In this document: positions 1 through 12,051 of the stretch, piece after piece
How positions within the stretch are numbered: the first letter of the stretch is position 1
Layout: every line of letters begins with the position of its first letter
Position numbers and translations under genes: made by a program
The notes under the pieces: model-generated
What the model saw: the letters and a program-made list of their open reading frames with translations, nothing else
The model's database searches: none
Told to the model about the DNA's origin: nothing
Source: Paraspadella gotoi
Lineage: Eukaryota; Chaetognatha
NCBI GenBank assembly: GCA_051294375.1
Contig: CM119266.1
Location: 25,482,519-25,546,518 of the forward strand
DNA length: 64,000 bases
Direction of reading: 5' to 3'

Positions 1-1242
1 GCTTTCTAATAATAACTGATTGAAATAATAAACCGTTTCGATCACTAGATGAAAAATTTCAGCCTTTTAAACCAACGCTTCTTATTAATTAATTAAACAA
101 TGAACCATATGCACTCGTTCAAGTCCCTATAAAATAGTATGCAATAGTATGCATCAAGCAAAATAATTTTTCTTAGTTTCCATCTTTCCATAATTGTGAA
201 AAGAATGCTCTTATTAATGATTTGTTTTTAACTTACACCCTAGGCCCTTTTGGGAGTTTGACGAGCATATAAGGTAGTGAGAGATCAAGATTGTCAAGGA
301 TTCTAATCACCTAATCACGGCTTCAAACGTGAGATAAACGAATGTGTGGTGTCTGTTGTGATATGAAGGTTATTATTTTTGTCAGTGTGGGGTTAAAAAA
401 TACGTACGTAACAGTTACCTTCTCCGGCCGTTGATAGGAGAGAATCAATGCCAATCTCGCGACTATCAATGTTTGTTTGTTTTGATAACTATGACTTGCT
501 CATTACGCTCAATAGAACAAAAACTTAGGCAAACCAAATATAATGGTAATAATTATAATAATTAATAATACATGGCAACCAAGGATATATTGGGCGCAAA
601 GTGGCTAAACGGAAAACAAGATCTGGAAATTAAAAAAAAAATATATTCTTAGCGTCACGCGGCCACGACTTGTCAAACATTGACGCGCCCAAGCAACAAC
701 ATGCAAACAAATCTTTCGTCTCGGCGATAGAACTATCTCGCCAATAAACATCAGGCGAGCTAAAAAGATTGGGCGCTAATGAATGCTTCTGTGGCTCCCC
801 CGGCGTTCTCTACGTTTAAACAAATATGTAAGATTGTATCAAAATGCGAATTAGAAACATAAATAAAGGTACTAAACAAAAAGCTCATGAGATTAGCAAG
901 TCTAACTCCGTTTCATTATCACGGCAGCCGAAAAAAATTTCAATCGCGATATTCGTCAAAAATTTTTGTAGCTAGGAACTTTGCAAGAAAAAAAAACTGC
1001 GACCAACTTTTTCATAATTTTTTTTTTAATTAAGTTTGGGAATTTTCTTATTTACAAATCTGATCGACATAAAAAAAACTTTCTAACAAACAAATGACTA
1101 GACCGAAAATCTTATCTTCGCCGATTGTTTCCAACCCAGCCGAAACGAAATCTCAAAACCCATGACTACCCTCCCTGAAAACCCTCTCTCGTTCGCCCGC
1201 GTCTTCACCCCTTCTCCACGCCCCTTCCCGGTTCTTTTAAGA
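1..1242. other. Intergenic / 3' flank of the dynein light intermediate chain gene
   Basis: No exon with convincing splice sites or family similarity is seen on either strand. The stretch is AT-rich. The part next to 1242 is probably the 3' UTR and flank of the minus-strand dynein gene. The small plus-strand frames beginning near 1162-1274 are antisense shadows of its last exon. Confidence 0.6.
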
Positions 1243-3491
1243 TCAGGATTCGGCGGTCGGGGTCGTCGTTCGCATGGGCTTCATCTGCGGCGACGCTCCT
1301 CGAGTCATCCTTTCCAGTTCAGCGGCGGCGTCTACGCGGACCGATGCCTTGTCGTTGCCCGGCGTCATTGGCCGGGCCATCATAGGAGAGGGGGCGACAG
1401 GGGCGCCCCCGGCGGGGCTGATGGCGCCGCCACTCGGGGAACCAGTCTTTTTGCTAAGTAAGCTGTTAAAAAAGTTGGCAAGGACGCCCTCTTGCGATGT
1501 TGCGCCCGCCACGGCCGCGGCGGCGGCGGGAGACGCGCCAGAGTCGAGCTTCTTTATGGAAGCGGGCGAGGCGGATCCGCCGCCCGTTGACGAGACTTGC
1601 GGGGAACCCAGCGTCCGACGGTCCAAGGATTTGGGAACGCCAGAAGAGGTGCTGACGCGAGCTCCGTCCATGCGAACGCCGGGTCCGGAGGGTAAGGCCT
1701 GATACGGGGTTAAAGATTGCAAATTTTTTTTGGCTGAGAATCGCACTTTCCCACTGAGAGCCTTACCTTGGAAAGCAGCTGTTGTTGACGCAAGAGAAAC
1801 GTTTGTTCGTCCTCTACTATGACTTCCGGTTCAGAGGGAATGGGCTTTCGAACGGGAACGGGGCGAACGATCACGTCTTCAAAAGGATCTTCGGGTTTCA
1901 CTGTAGGGGACATTTTTAATCATGGTCATTGGGTCGCTCAAAAGTAAAATACCCAGACCTGACCCGCCCTACTCACCTGATGTTAAGTTAGGATACAAAA
2001 TACCAATCTTGGCTTCGCTGTCCCATCCGGCTGGAATGAACACTGCGTCCCTTTCCACCACCGAAGCCTAGAAAAGAGACCAAGTGAGTGTGTGTGAGAG
2101 AGAGAGAGAGAAAGAGGAGACTCCCGACTCTCCTTTATTCACCCACCTGGTGCAAAAACGGGAATCCGTAGAGTCTATGCAGGGCGTATTTGAGGAAAAG
2201 ATCACAGTTTTTATCTTCTTTGACAGAGGTGTAGACGAGGGCGGCGCCGAAATTGAGGCAAAAGTGTCGCACGTGTTGTTGGATGAAGTCGAAGTGTTCT
2301 TCCCGATAGTCGAACTCCTTCTCCAGGTTCGCTGGGGAAATGAAGATGGCGAAGAGTATTAGAAAAATCAAATAATCAGTTGAATGTAGTCAAAGTGACT
2401 CTCACCGATGGCGTCGGTCTTAGTGACGACGATGACGATGGGAAGCCCCAAATTGTTGGTCAGCGTGGTTTCGCCGAGCGGCAAGAGGACTCCCTCGTCC
2501 TCTTCTCCCGTCGCCGCGCCCGACGGCGACAAGAGGCCCGATCTTTTGGGATGGTTGCCCGACTGGAGGGCGCCTTCGTCAGGCTCCGTGTATTCCTGAG
2601 GGGGTGAAAGTATTCGAAAAGAAAGTCGACGTTCGTCGAAAAATTTATGACAAGTATTATTTTTTTTTTTCAGTTTTCTTCCTCGCCTGAAAATGCCGTT
2701 GCAATTGCGTTTCGTACTCCTTCATCTGTTGCGGCGGGATCTTGAGTCTGTCGACGTGGCGCTGAAGAAGCTGCGACCATCGGTCCAACGACGACATGAT
2801 AGTCCAGGGCTTCGCCATTGAAACGGTCAGGCAGATCATGGTGTTGGGAAAGGACTCCTCCGAAAGAGCGAATCGGAGAAGGCCTGAGATGATAAGATGA
2901 AAATATGCACGGATAATAAATTCCATCTTCCCGAGCCACAACAAATCTCAATTCTCACCGGCATGATGCAAATCGCCGTCGACGATGAACACTCCCATCT
3001 GAACTCCCTCGTCGCGGTCTTCGTCCCTGACGGCGACGGAGTGGTACTCCAAGCCCTGTCCCTTCTTCGGGTCGTCGTCGCCCTTGATCCGCGCCACCAG
3101 CGACGTCTTTCCAGTCTCGTTCTCGCCCAACATCACTATCCTTTGGCCTTTGGGAAGCTTCTTCGTAGACTTGGATTGGACTAGGGGAGACAACAAGGGG
3201 TCAGCTACGCTTTCACCAATTCAACAGGCTGGATGTCAAAAAAAAACTGCTTAAAACTCAATTACCTTCAGTCAGGAGTTTCGCCCAAAGACGATTGTTT
3301 TCCGTTTCCCCGTTTATTCCGTTGGCCACAGACGACCCGTCCATGGAGGCTCCTCCGGCGACGGCGGAGGAGGAGCCGCCCCTGGTTAGGTCGCTCCTGC
3401 TGCTGCTGTTTTTGCTGCTGTTGCTGGAATGTTTTTTGGAGTCATTATTACTGCTAACAGTCGCTGTTGCTACTCCACCAACGGGAGCCAT
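1243..3491 (-). CDS. DYNC1LI: Cytoplasmic dynein 1 light intermediate chain
   Basis: Non-catalytic subunit of the cytoplasmic dynein motor; it binds the dynein heavy chain and links the motor to cargo adaptors. Eight exons (5' to 3'): 3266-3491, 2959-3180, 2687-2883, 2406-2595, 2147-2331, 1977-2067, 1767-1900, 1243-1698, giving 566 aa. An N-terminal Ser-rich stretch precedes a Ras-like fold with a P-loop-like GENETGKTS, followed by '[18 protein letters not shown]', '[12 protein letters not shown]' and '[10 protein letters not shown]', all typical of the family in this order. The C-terminal tail is Ser/Gly/Pro-rich and contains '[16 protein letters not shown]', the short helix that in vertebrate LIC1 contacts Hook/BICD/Spindly-type adaptors. 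Intron 3 has a GC donor (CAG|GCGAGG) instead of GT. Length matches the family. The start is the only ATG that begins exon 1 in frame. Confidence 0.93.
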
Positions 3492-4370
3492 TGCTGAAAA
3501 GGAAAATATTAAAGTTCTTTATTGTTGATTTTTTGAGCAACGAAATTAGCAACAATTTGACTGGCAGTGAAATTTTATTAAACTCGAGAACATGTGATCA
3601 AAATAATCCGTCGAGTTAAATGTTTTTTTTTCTTCGCTTACGTTTCCCAGAGTTCCGGATAGTATTATTGAAAATACTATTGTAAATCGCATAATCGATT
3701 CACTATATAAGGGTCATTTTTGTCTTTGTCGATTTTTTATTAATGGGTTCGCTTAAACCCACAATTTTATTACTAGGTGACAACTGAAAGTGTAAGAAAA
3801 ATAAATTCATGCACGTAAAGAGGCGAGGATATTAGTTAATTTTTTAACTTACAAATCCAATTGATAAGAGAAAGGCACTTTTTATGGTGTCCAATACGAA
3901 CGAAACAAACAAGTGCGAGGAGACGAACAAAAGAATGTAAAAAAGGACGGAACTAAATAAAAAACATTTTATTGTAACGTGGACGGAATCTGATTGATAA
4001 ACGAATACTGGAACATAAAACAATGATCACCCAGAACCTGAAGAAAGACAAATTGTAAGCCAAAGTTCCAGAATAAATGATACAGATCAGTTCTTCAAAA
4101 AATTATACATGTATTATACATGTGTACGATTTAATCATTTCCATGAAGCTCCGAATTCACCATCTTATTCTAATGAAATAACTGACAAAATTTTTAAAAA
4201 AGTAATAGATTGAAAATCATATTAATTACTGGATCATTCGTCCTGGGGTAACGGTTATTGTATTGCGAACTATTCCAAAAGAATTTGGGTGAAAGCCCCC
4301 AGTAAAATTAACCGAAAAATAAATAATTCGGCTTTGGATTAAACAGTATTTTCTCCTGCAAAAGCAGGAC
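3492..4370. other. Intergenic
   Basis: About 0.9 kb between the dynein LIC start and the stop codon of the KIF19-like gene. AT-rich. No coding signal or clear repeat is seen. It should contain the dynein LIC promoter and the 3' UTR of the kinesin. Confidence 0.5.
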
Positions 4371-7300
4371 TTAAAATAAATCGCCATTTTTGAGGGCGTG
4401 TCCGGTGATAGCCATGCGAGGAACGGCGTCGTCCGAGACAGCGTTCTTTCGACCAGAAGTGAATCCAGCGGGGGCGTTAATCGCTGCGTTTCCCCTCGGG
4501 TTGCTGCGTTTCCTTTGCTGAGGGGGCGCTCCCACGTGCCCGGCGGGAGTGGAATGCGTGGAGTGAACGGTGGCGTTGTTGGCGAGAATACCACCCCGGT
4601 TTTTCCGAACGATAGTAAGCGGCGCAACGCCGGAACTGCTGTTTACTTGCGGAACCGTGGAAGAGGGCGCCTCCCGACTTAGCAAAGACTGCGGTTCCCT
4701 TTCTGGCACGTCGCGCGGAAACCACAGCTTCGAGCCGCCTCCGTTTTTTGAGCCTTTTCCAGGGGCACGATTCTTGAGGGCGGCGTTTTGACGCCATGGT
4801 TTGCTGTAGTCACCTTCAACGTCATACGAATTCCGAAAGACGCCTCGGCGTCGGCGTTCCGGTGCTCCTCGCGCTGCCTTGGCCTTTCCAGCATCGGCAA
4901 CGATGGTTGAGCGATCGTCGGCCTCCGGCGAGGGGACTCTGTTACGCGTAGGGTTACGGCTGATGCCCTGAAAACGAGGCGGAGCGACCAGCAGAGAGTC
5001 TCTTCTCGGAGCCGCGTGACCTGGGTCGCCGTTTCCAGTGTCAAGGCGAACGACGCCATCGTGCGTAGCGACGCTGCTGACGAAGGAAAGAGAAGACACG
5101 TTCTGCGTGGCGCGGTTGGAGGGCACACCGATTTCCGTCAAATCATTGATGGAGATGGAAAGGCGGCCATCGTTGTGGGCTCGTCGTCGAGCCGCGGCGA
5201 TCAAGGAAATGCTCTGCGTCTGATTCTTAACGTTAGCCGCGGGCGCTGGAGAGCGGGACGAGACGAGTTCGGCGACTCCCTCACCAGGCGATGTCTGCTC
5301 CACCTCCACACGAGGATGAAGCCCAACCTTGTTACCCACTCGACTGTAGCGGCGAAGGCCGGCAGCTCCTTCCGCTTTGGTACCAGGGAAATGAGGGTTA
5401 GGGGATGAGGAGTCTCGGGGTAATTGGTATTTCGGTTTGAAGGGATCCCCAGTAGGGGAGCCGACAGGCGAACAAGGGTCGCTGAGCGATACTAAACGGG
5501 TCTCAGTCCCGCGAGAGCGCCTCGTTTCGGGTTTGACGGGCGTCGGGGTACGAGCCGTCACTCTGGCCACGCCGTCCAATCTTGTGGCGGCTCCCTCAAG
5601 AATATCCGGCGCGCTGTCCTGATGATTCTTGCGAGAGAAGATCTTACGGGCTTTGGCGCTTTCGCGAAAAAGTTTCTCCTCTCCGTTGATGATAGCGTCG
5701 GCGTCGCGGCGTCGACGTCGACCGGGAAGGCGGCGGGAGACTGCCTCGCGAGGAGAATCGTTCGTCGAGGATGACTGTTCTGATTCCGTCGCCGAAGGAT
5801 CGGACCTATAAACCAGTCGATAGTTTGAATTTGCTGGAATTAAATTAATCGACATTTTAATACTGGAAGACCAACTCCAACCTTTGACTTGTATCCACTT
5901 CCGTCTCCCCAAAAATCTTCATCAACTGAGCGACGCTGTGAAGACGAGGAGGATTGAGTTCGGTCGGGGTTCCGGCGTTCATCTCCCCCTCGTTCAGTTG
6001 AAGGTACAAGTCGAAGCTCTCCTCCAGGTCCTCTGGGATGTCGACGGCATGGTCCAGAACGAGGCGCCGTTGCTGTTGGATTATTTGGTCGCACAACAGG
6101 CGGTTGTGCTCGTACCTGCGGGCAGTTTATGTTTAACAATGACTAATCAAAATCGGATATAAAATCAAATCTCACCTCTCAATGATCATGTCCTTCTTTC
6201 TAAGCTCGAAATCCTTGAGCAATATGGCCGACTGAGATTCAGTGTTTTCAATTTCCAACTCGTGAACTTTACAGAGCAACGAGAGAATCTCCCGATGCTC
6301 CTCGCTACCGATGGCGCTGGGGAGGCTCTCTTCTAGTTGGGCTGCCGAAGGGAAAAAAAGTAGAAATGTATTAAACAAAAGCTAAAAATACATATTTTAA
6401 TATTTAAACCGCTTTAACTCTTTTTCGTCTTACCCGCTTTAGCCCGACATTCTCCCAACTCTCGTGCCAATCTGTTCTTTTCTATGTCGAGCCTTTGACG
6501 CTGAACTTGAAGGTTACCGAGACGCTCGCGCGCCATCACCACTTCGGGTGGTTCGTCCGGACTCCCCACCAAAGCAAGAGTTTCCAACTCGCCCTTCTCC
6601 ATGTTGTCTAGATCCTAGCCACAAGAGTTGAAAAATCAAATAAGTTAAAGCCCGTCCAAAGGACTCCAAAAATTCAAACCTTGTTGTCGATGGTGGCTTC
6701 GTTGTCTTTTCCTTCGGTGAGTGGGTTGACCTTCTTTTTCGCGTGGCGCTCCCCCTCCCAGTCGCGCACGATGATCAGGTGACGAGACTGTTCTAGACTC
6801 AACTCCATCGACTGCGAATTCGTGTCCATCAGTTTTCGCCTGGGGGGGGGGAAGATGGAGAAAAGGGGTACATGTGTCCTTATATTATTTTTTAGGATAC
6901 GATTTTTTATGCCACATAATCATAGACGTCACAAAAAGAATAGAGTATAAGCATCATTTTTTCTTTTGAATTCTGACCTTTTCATCGACAAAACGCAAAG
7001 ATCGCAACTACAAAGACTGGAATCTTTCCACGAGAGTAACGAGAAAGAACGACGCTTTTTCCGGGCGCCAAACGTTGACAAAAAGGATAAGCAAATCCCC
7101 ATTATTTCTTATTAGGTGAAATTGGTGTAAATATTCATATTAGAATATCAGCCCTAGCCTGTACCTCCGCCATATTGGCCCATAACAGTCGTGGCGGCTT
7201 AACGGGGCAAAACCTTGATCGAGCTCGGATTTGGCCGCACACGACAGAAAGCTGACAAACCCCGCAATTTAATGAGCAAGCGAATTATAACTAACCCCCT

Positions 7301-9451
7301 GACTGCCGTAACAGGAGAGAGCAGGCCATTTCTGCTAACAGCAAATCTACGGGCACGCCAGTGGGGGCACGCCAGTGGGGGCACGCCAGTGGGGGGCACG
7401 CCAGTGGGGGCACGCCAGTGGGGGCACGCCAGTGGGGGCACGCCAGTGGGGGCACGCCAGTGGGGGCACGCCAGTGGGGGCACGCCAGTGGGGGCACGCC
7501 AGTGGGGGCACGCCAGGTGGGGGCACGCCAGTGGGGGCACGCCAGTGGGGGCACGCCAGTGGGGGCACCGCCAGTGGGGGCACGCCAGTGGGGGCACGCC
7601 AGTGGGGGCACGCCAGTGGGGGCACGCCCAGTGGGGGCACGCCAGTGGGGGCACGCCAGTGGGGGCACGCCAGTGGGGGCACGCCAAAACTGATATTTAA
7701 AATGCGCTACTTACCTCAAATCCATTTGTTCTCGAAAAGTCTCGACGAGCTGCTCCTTCAGCGCCGCGATTCCCGACTTTTTTACGACGCCGCTCGTCCG
7801 TCCGGCGACGGCGCCCTTAGCTGTGCCGACGACGGTGCTGCTCAAAGCGGCTTCGCCGTCTTGCTCGTCGATCTTTTTCCTCAATCGGGCAATTTCTTCG
7901 CGCAATTCCCCGATAATGCTGAGGGAGAGATTAGAGAGACGTCGTCACACAATGACAATATTTTTGAGGTCATTTACCCTCGAGCGACGATACCCACCTC
8001 TGATATTGAGCAATGTGGTAGCTGACATCGATGACGTTCTTTTTGACAGTGTTCTTGATGTTTTTCGCGCGGTCAGCGTAGAGCAGAGTGTTACGCGACT
8101 CTTCGAAGTGAAGGGACGCCGGCGAAATGTGGGCGATCATCACGGTCATTGAGTTTCCGCCAAGCGAGTCCTTCAAGATCCTCGTCAGCTTCGAATCGCG
8201 ATAATTCACGTAGGCCTGAAAGAATTGAAGTAATGCAAAAGCAAAAACCAATTTAAACATAAATGTATTTTGAAATACATGTATTTTGAAATAAAAAATA
8301 CCTTGGGTCCTTTCTCTACGAGGGCGTTGATGCAGTTACCGAGAGCCAAGAGGCTGCGATTGATATGAGCGCCTTCGACCATGCGCTTGCCACGGTTTTT
8401 GGTGTGAGCCGCGCGTTCAGAACCCGCTAAGTCAATGAGAAACAGACGTCCGATCTTCACCTGTTGGTTGGTGTCTCGTATGCGGCTCTGCTGACGGACA
8501 GTAACTTGAAGAATAGCGTGGGACCTTGAAGAGAAAAAGAAGAAAAATAAATATCGATCTCCGCAGATTCTAAACTTTTACATCCAAAGTTACAATTCTT
8601 AAAAATGACTGGTCAAACCTTGACGAGGTCTTGTTGGCTGCGGTGGGTTCTTGCGTTCTTTCCTTGTTGCCCTGAAGGAGCATGGCCACGATATCCTCGG
8701 TGGAGGCGGCCTCGACTTCGCTGAGCCCGGCTACCACATTTCGTCCCTTGTTGTCCTCGCGGAGATCCAGAAGGCCCGAGGAAGGGTTGAGGAGGTCCCG
8801 GATGTTCTCGTTGTAGAGTTCAAAGTAGGACATGGTCACCTGAAAGAAAAAACCCAAATTTAGATTTTGATTTCGATTTAGAACGCGCACGGCCACGAAC
8901 CAACAAAAATACCTCTCTGAACAATTTTCTCACGTTTGTCTATTGTCCTGTATTCATCTGACCAGAAGTGGTAAATTGCCTTTGTTACCGTCTTTTCTTT
9001 TCCCTCTTACCTGATAACTTTGGTCCACGTTCTTTGTCATCTCCTGGAACAGATCGTTCAACGCCCTTGCCATGATACCGGGACTATCCTCGCTTCCCAA
9101 CATCGTGTAAGTTTTGCCAGCTCCCGTGGCTCCGTAAGCAAAGACCGTGGCGTTAAATCCGTTGATGACCCAATTGATTAAGTCTTTGGTCGTTTTGTCG
9201 TAGACTTCCTCTTGCGTGGCGATGGCGTCAAATACGTAGTCGAACATGTACTGCTTCTCGCGGGTTCGATTCTGCCGCAGGATGTCGTCGGGATCCTCGG
9301 AAGGGTCAAGCAGGACGACCATGGTTTGATCGAGGGCGGCGTGGGCGGTGATCGTCCCGCCGCGATCTACCTCTTCGTCGCTGATGGGCCGAATGCGTAG
9401 CGCCACCGTCAATGGCGACGCGTCGGCCGCTTGTCCACGCGCCGTCGCCAT
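4371..9451 (-). CDS. KIF19: Kinesin-8 family motor, KIF19-like
   Basis: Plus-end-directed, microtubule-depolymerising kinesin; in vertebrates KIF19 controls motile cilium length. Ten exons: 9011-9451, 8619-8839, 8302-8524, 7998-8215, 7715-7918, 6680-6839, 6434-6614, 6176-6341, 5882-6115, 4371-5805, giving 1160 aa with all phases consistent. The N-terminal motor domain (exons 1-4) has the P-loop GATGAGKT at residues 107-114, switch I 'TSSRSHA' across the exon 2/3 border, switch II 'DLAGSE', and the KIF19-type '[11 protein letters not shown]', '[14 protein letters not shown]' and '[18 protein letters not shown]'. Exons 5-9 are charged and probably coiled coil. The last exon encodes about 480 residues of basic, Ser/Arg-rich tail without a recognised domain. 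Intron 5 contains a G-rich minisatellite. Vertebrate KIF19 is about 1000 aa, so the tail is somewhat long. Confidence 0.9.
7351..7686 (+). repeat. 14-bp G-rich minisatellite in a KIF19 intron
   Basis: About 24 tandem copies of a 14-bp unit, GGGGG followed by CACGCCAGT, with a few one-base length variants. It lies inside intron 5 of the kinesin (intron 6840-7714), so the transcript strand is C-rich. Each unit offers a run of five G separated by 9 nt, which is compatible with G-quadruplexes on the non-transcript strand. Long open frames through it in several frames on both strands are artefacts of the repeat. Confidence 0.95.
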
Positions 9452-10728
9452 CTTCGAGCCAAGCGTCAGTAGGGGAGGGCGTAAAAATGTTTTACATTCA
9501 TTTCAATTTCGAAAAGTTTTGTTTTTTTCCGCGAGGATACACGGAAAGAGGATATTTTTTCGAACGCATTGTTTGTTTTGTTTTGTTTTGGGCCCGAAGA
9601 AGGCAAAAGCGCCTAAGGCTAAAAACAAATCGAGATAGTGCAAAGTTTATTTTTATTATTATTATTTTTAAAAACGGCGAAAGGTCAAAACGGCGTAAAA
9701 AAGCTAATTTATTTTCGAGATTAAACCATAAATGAACTTCGTTTCAGGTTTTAAATATTTGACCAAGTTGGTGGAAATATTAATAAAGGTGGAAGACGGG
9801 AGTTAGTAGAAGGGAGAAATGGGAGTCTAGATAATTCTTACGACCGACTCGTCATGATTATCGCGGCTCCGATTTCGCCCGAAGGAGGAAAAAGGAAACG
9901 AGTCGAAGGACGTTTCTGGGTCAACTCGAGTCGTTTCCCCTCCGGTTACGACTTCGATCCATTTAAAATATCCATTAAACTTTTTTTTAACAATTTCTTA
10001 AAATTCAAATTATTCTTATTAATTCTCTCTCGAAAAAAGGTGATATATATCAAACTTCAGTAAAATTTTATCCTAAATTTGTAGTCACTCCACCCATAGT
10101 TTTTAATCCCGTATCGAATGAATGACGAAAAACGTCCATCCTCTGATATGTCCGACTTGTCCGTTCCTCGTCCTTTCCCTCCCAAGGAAGCGACGCTCCG
10201 CCAAAACAAAAAACTGTTTTTTCCTCCTCTTCGTCTCCCCGAGATCTTAAAGACGCCGAGAAAATATAAGAATCTGGAACACGAAAAGCAAGGGACGAAT
10301 AATAATAGAGAACGCGTGTGCATGTGTGTGTTCCACACACGCAGATAAAGAGGGGGGAAGCTGCCCGGGAGAATTTATCATTAATTTCGATTTAATTTAC
10401 GTGCGAACTGCTTCGACGGCTCTTGGTTAAGTCAACGTCCCCAGGTGTAACGGAGAGAATAAAAAGAAAATCAAGGAGGGTCAACAAAAATGGAGAAAAA
10501 TAAATGACTCGACGAAACAATGTTGATAGTAACGATGGAAAGAGAAGGGGTCGTCGTTCCGTCGGGCGTGACCGGACGTCAAAAAAGGTTCATAAATAAA
10601 AGTTCATCGTCCTCGAGGATTAGGATTGGACTCGGAGAGCGTTCGTCCCTTGCCATTTCGATTGAGCCCTTTCCAAACAGAGTTCCAAAATTCAACTTTC
10701 CCCTCCCCCAAAAAAAACCTCCGCTCAA
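9452..10728. other. Intergenic, kinesin 5' flank and COX5B 3' flank
   Basis: About 1.3 kb without a supported exon. It holds A/T-rich and purine-rich stretches. No X-box-like motif was seen upstream of the kinesin in this interval. Confidence 0.5.
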
Positions 10729-11187
10729 TTAGAGCGGTTCGGACTCGACGAGTTTGAACCAGTGACCGCACTGGCAACGCTTCGGATGGCCCTTGTATAG
10801 GTAGAACCAGGTAATGTGATTCTGGTCCTCCTCGCATATGTGGCCGACGATCCGCTTGTTAAACATAGAAGGGATGAGGTCGGGATTGGCCAAGGAACCT
10901 TCGCCGCGTTCCAGGACTTTCAATTCAAAAGGGTCGTCGTTACCCTGAGAGAAATTAACATAGGATTAATAACTACATACGATAACTGTTTTTGGGATAT
11001 TGCGTCAATAAGTTGCCTCGCGGCCATCACTTACCGCAAGATGAGCGAGTTTCTCTTTCTTCTCGATGCCGACGGCATGCTCCAACGAGTCAGGCATGAC
11101 TCTCGCGATGCCACGCCTCGTCACCATGGAGACGGCGGGCGCAACCGCCTTTCGGCAAAAAGCTCCCAAACGAAGAGCAGCGGCCAT
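10729..11187 (-). CDS. COX5B: Cytochrome c oxidase subunit 5B, copy 1
   Basis: Nuclear-encoded, zinc-binding subunit of mitochondrial respiratory complex IV on the matrix side. Two exons, 11035-11187 and 10729-10944, give 122 aa. The first about 30 residues are basic and lack acidic residues, like a mitochondrial presequence, followed by 'LEHAVGIEKKEK'. The C-terminal half has 'PSMFNKRIVGHICEED', 'TWFYLYKGHPKRCQCG' and 'HWFKLVESEPL', clearly COX5B. The position of the first zinc-ligand Cys of mammalian COX5B is His here (VGHIC). The second Cys pair is spaced CxC. A tandem copy follows upstream. The start is the ATG at 11187; the upstream in-frame extension has no ATG. Confidence 0.92.
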
Positions 11188-11340
11188 GACTGTATTAAGA
11201 TCTTTCAAATAAAAAATAAATAAAAAATCGAGGAAAAACTAAACGCCATATTGCGAGAATAGTACAAAATAACAGTTCTTTTTTCAAAAACAAAGTTTAG
11301 GACTAGAATCGACAACTGCGAAGTGAACCGCTCGTTTCAA

Positions 11341-11782
11341 CTAATGCACTGGAACGACTTCGGTGAGAGCAAACCAAGCCCCGCAACGACAGCGTTTGGG
11401 ATGCCCCTTGTAAAGGCGAAACCACGTAATACATTCTGGCTCCGGCTCGCAAAGGTGACCAACAAGGCGATAGTTAAATATGGATGGAATCAGACAGGGT
11501 TTGCTCTCGCTGTTATCCGAGTTGATTGGATTAGTCTCATGATTCCAAGGATCCTGGACGCCCTATGTGAAAGGCAAATAAGTTCATGAGACAACGCCTC
11601 TCCTTGCAAAAAAATCTAGAACGTACTTTGAGAAGAACCTCCTTCTCAGCACGCTCGATTCCGACAGCGTGATCCAAAGGGTCACCCATGTAAGCCCGCC
11701 GGGTCATCATCACTGACCCAGTATTTGAAAGACGAAGAAAGGCGGTTCCCATGGAACGGGAAATCAAAAAAGAACGCAGCAT
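11341..11782 (-). CDS. COX5B: Cytochrome c oxidase subunit 5B, tandem copy 2
   Basis: Second COX5B gene, 153 bp upstream of copy 1 on the same strand with the same two-exon structure and the intron at the same place (exons 11627-11782 and 11341-11562; 125 aa). The presequence is diverged (MLRSFLISRSMG...), but 'DHAVGIERAEKE', 'PSIFNYRLVGHLCE', 'ITWFRLYKGHPKRC' and 'CGAWFALTEV' match copy 1. It shares the His in place of the first zinc-ligand Cys. The reading frame is intact, so this looks like a functional paralogue rather than a pseudogene. Tissue- or stage-specific isoforms are known for some COX subunits, but nothing here shows that directly. Confidence 0.88.
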
Positions 11783-12051
11783 ATTATAAAGATTTATAGG
11801 CCGATGAAGTTCAATTAATAGGATTAGTGCCTACAATTGGAAAAAAAAAATTTCGACATGTAAAATTCAAATTGTATTCAATATTCAAATAATGTGCACA
11901 CTGCACAGGGTAAAAAAATTTTAACGACATGATTAGGAAAATGAAGTAGTGTAAAGTGTAAAAAGGTAAACTGTCAACACAACACGTTTTTCTTAATATT
12001 GAGTCAAATTTTTCATGACTCATGCGATCATCTTAGCCACGTCAACATTTT

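Noticed and set aside
7351-7686. CRISPR-like direct repeat array
   Set aside because: There are no unique spacers between repeats, and the host is a eukaryotic intron.
7199-8025. Long open frames up to 216 codons on both strands across the G-rich tandem repeat
   Set aside because: A 14-bp unit read in any frame repeats without stops. The proteins are only repeats of [10 protein letters not shown] or [10 protein letters not shown] types, and the region is an intron of the kinesin.
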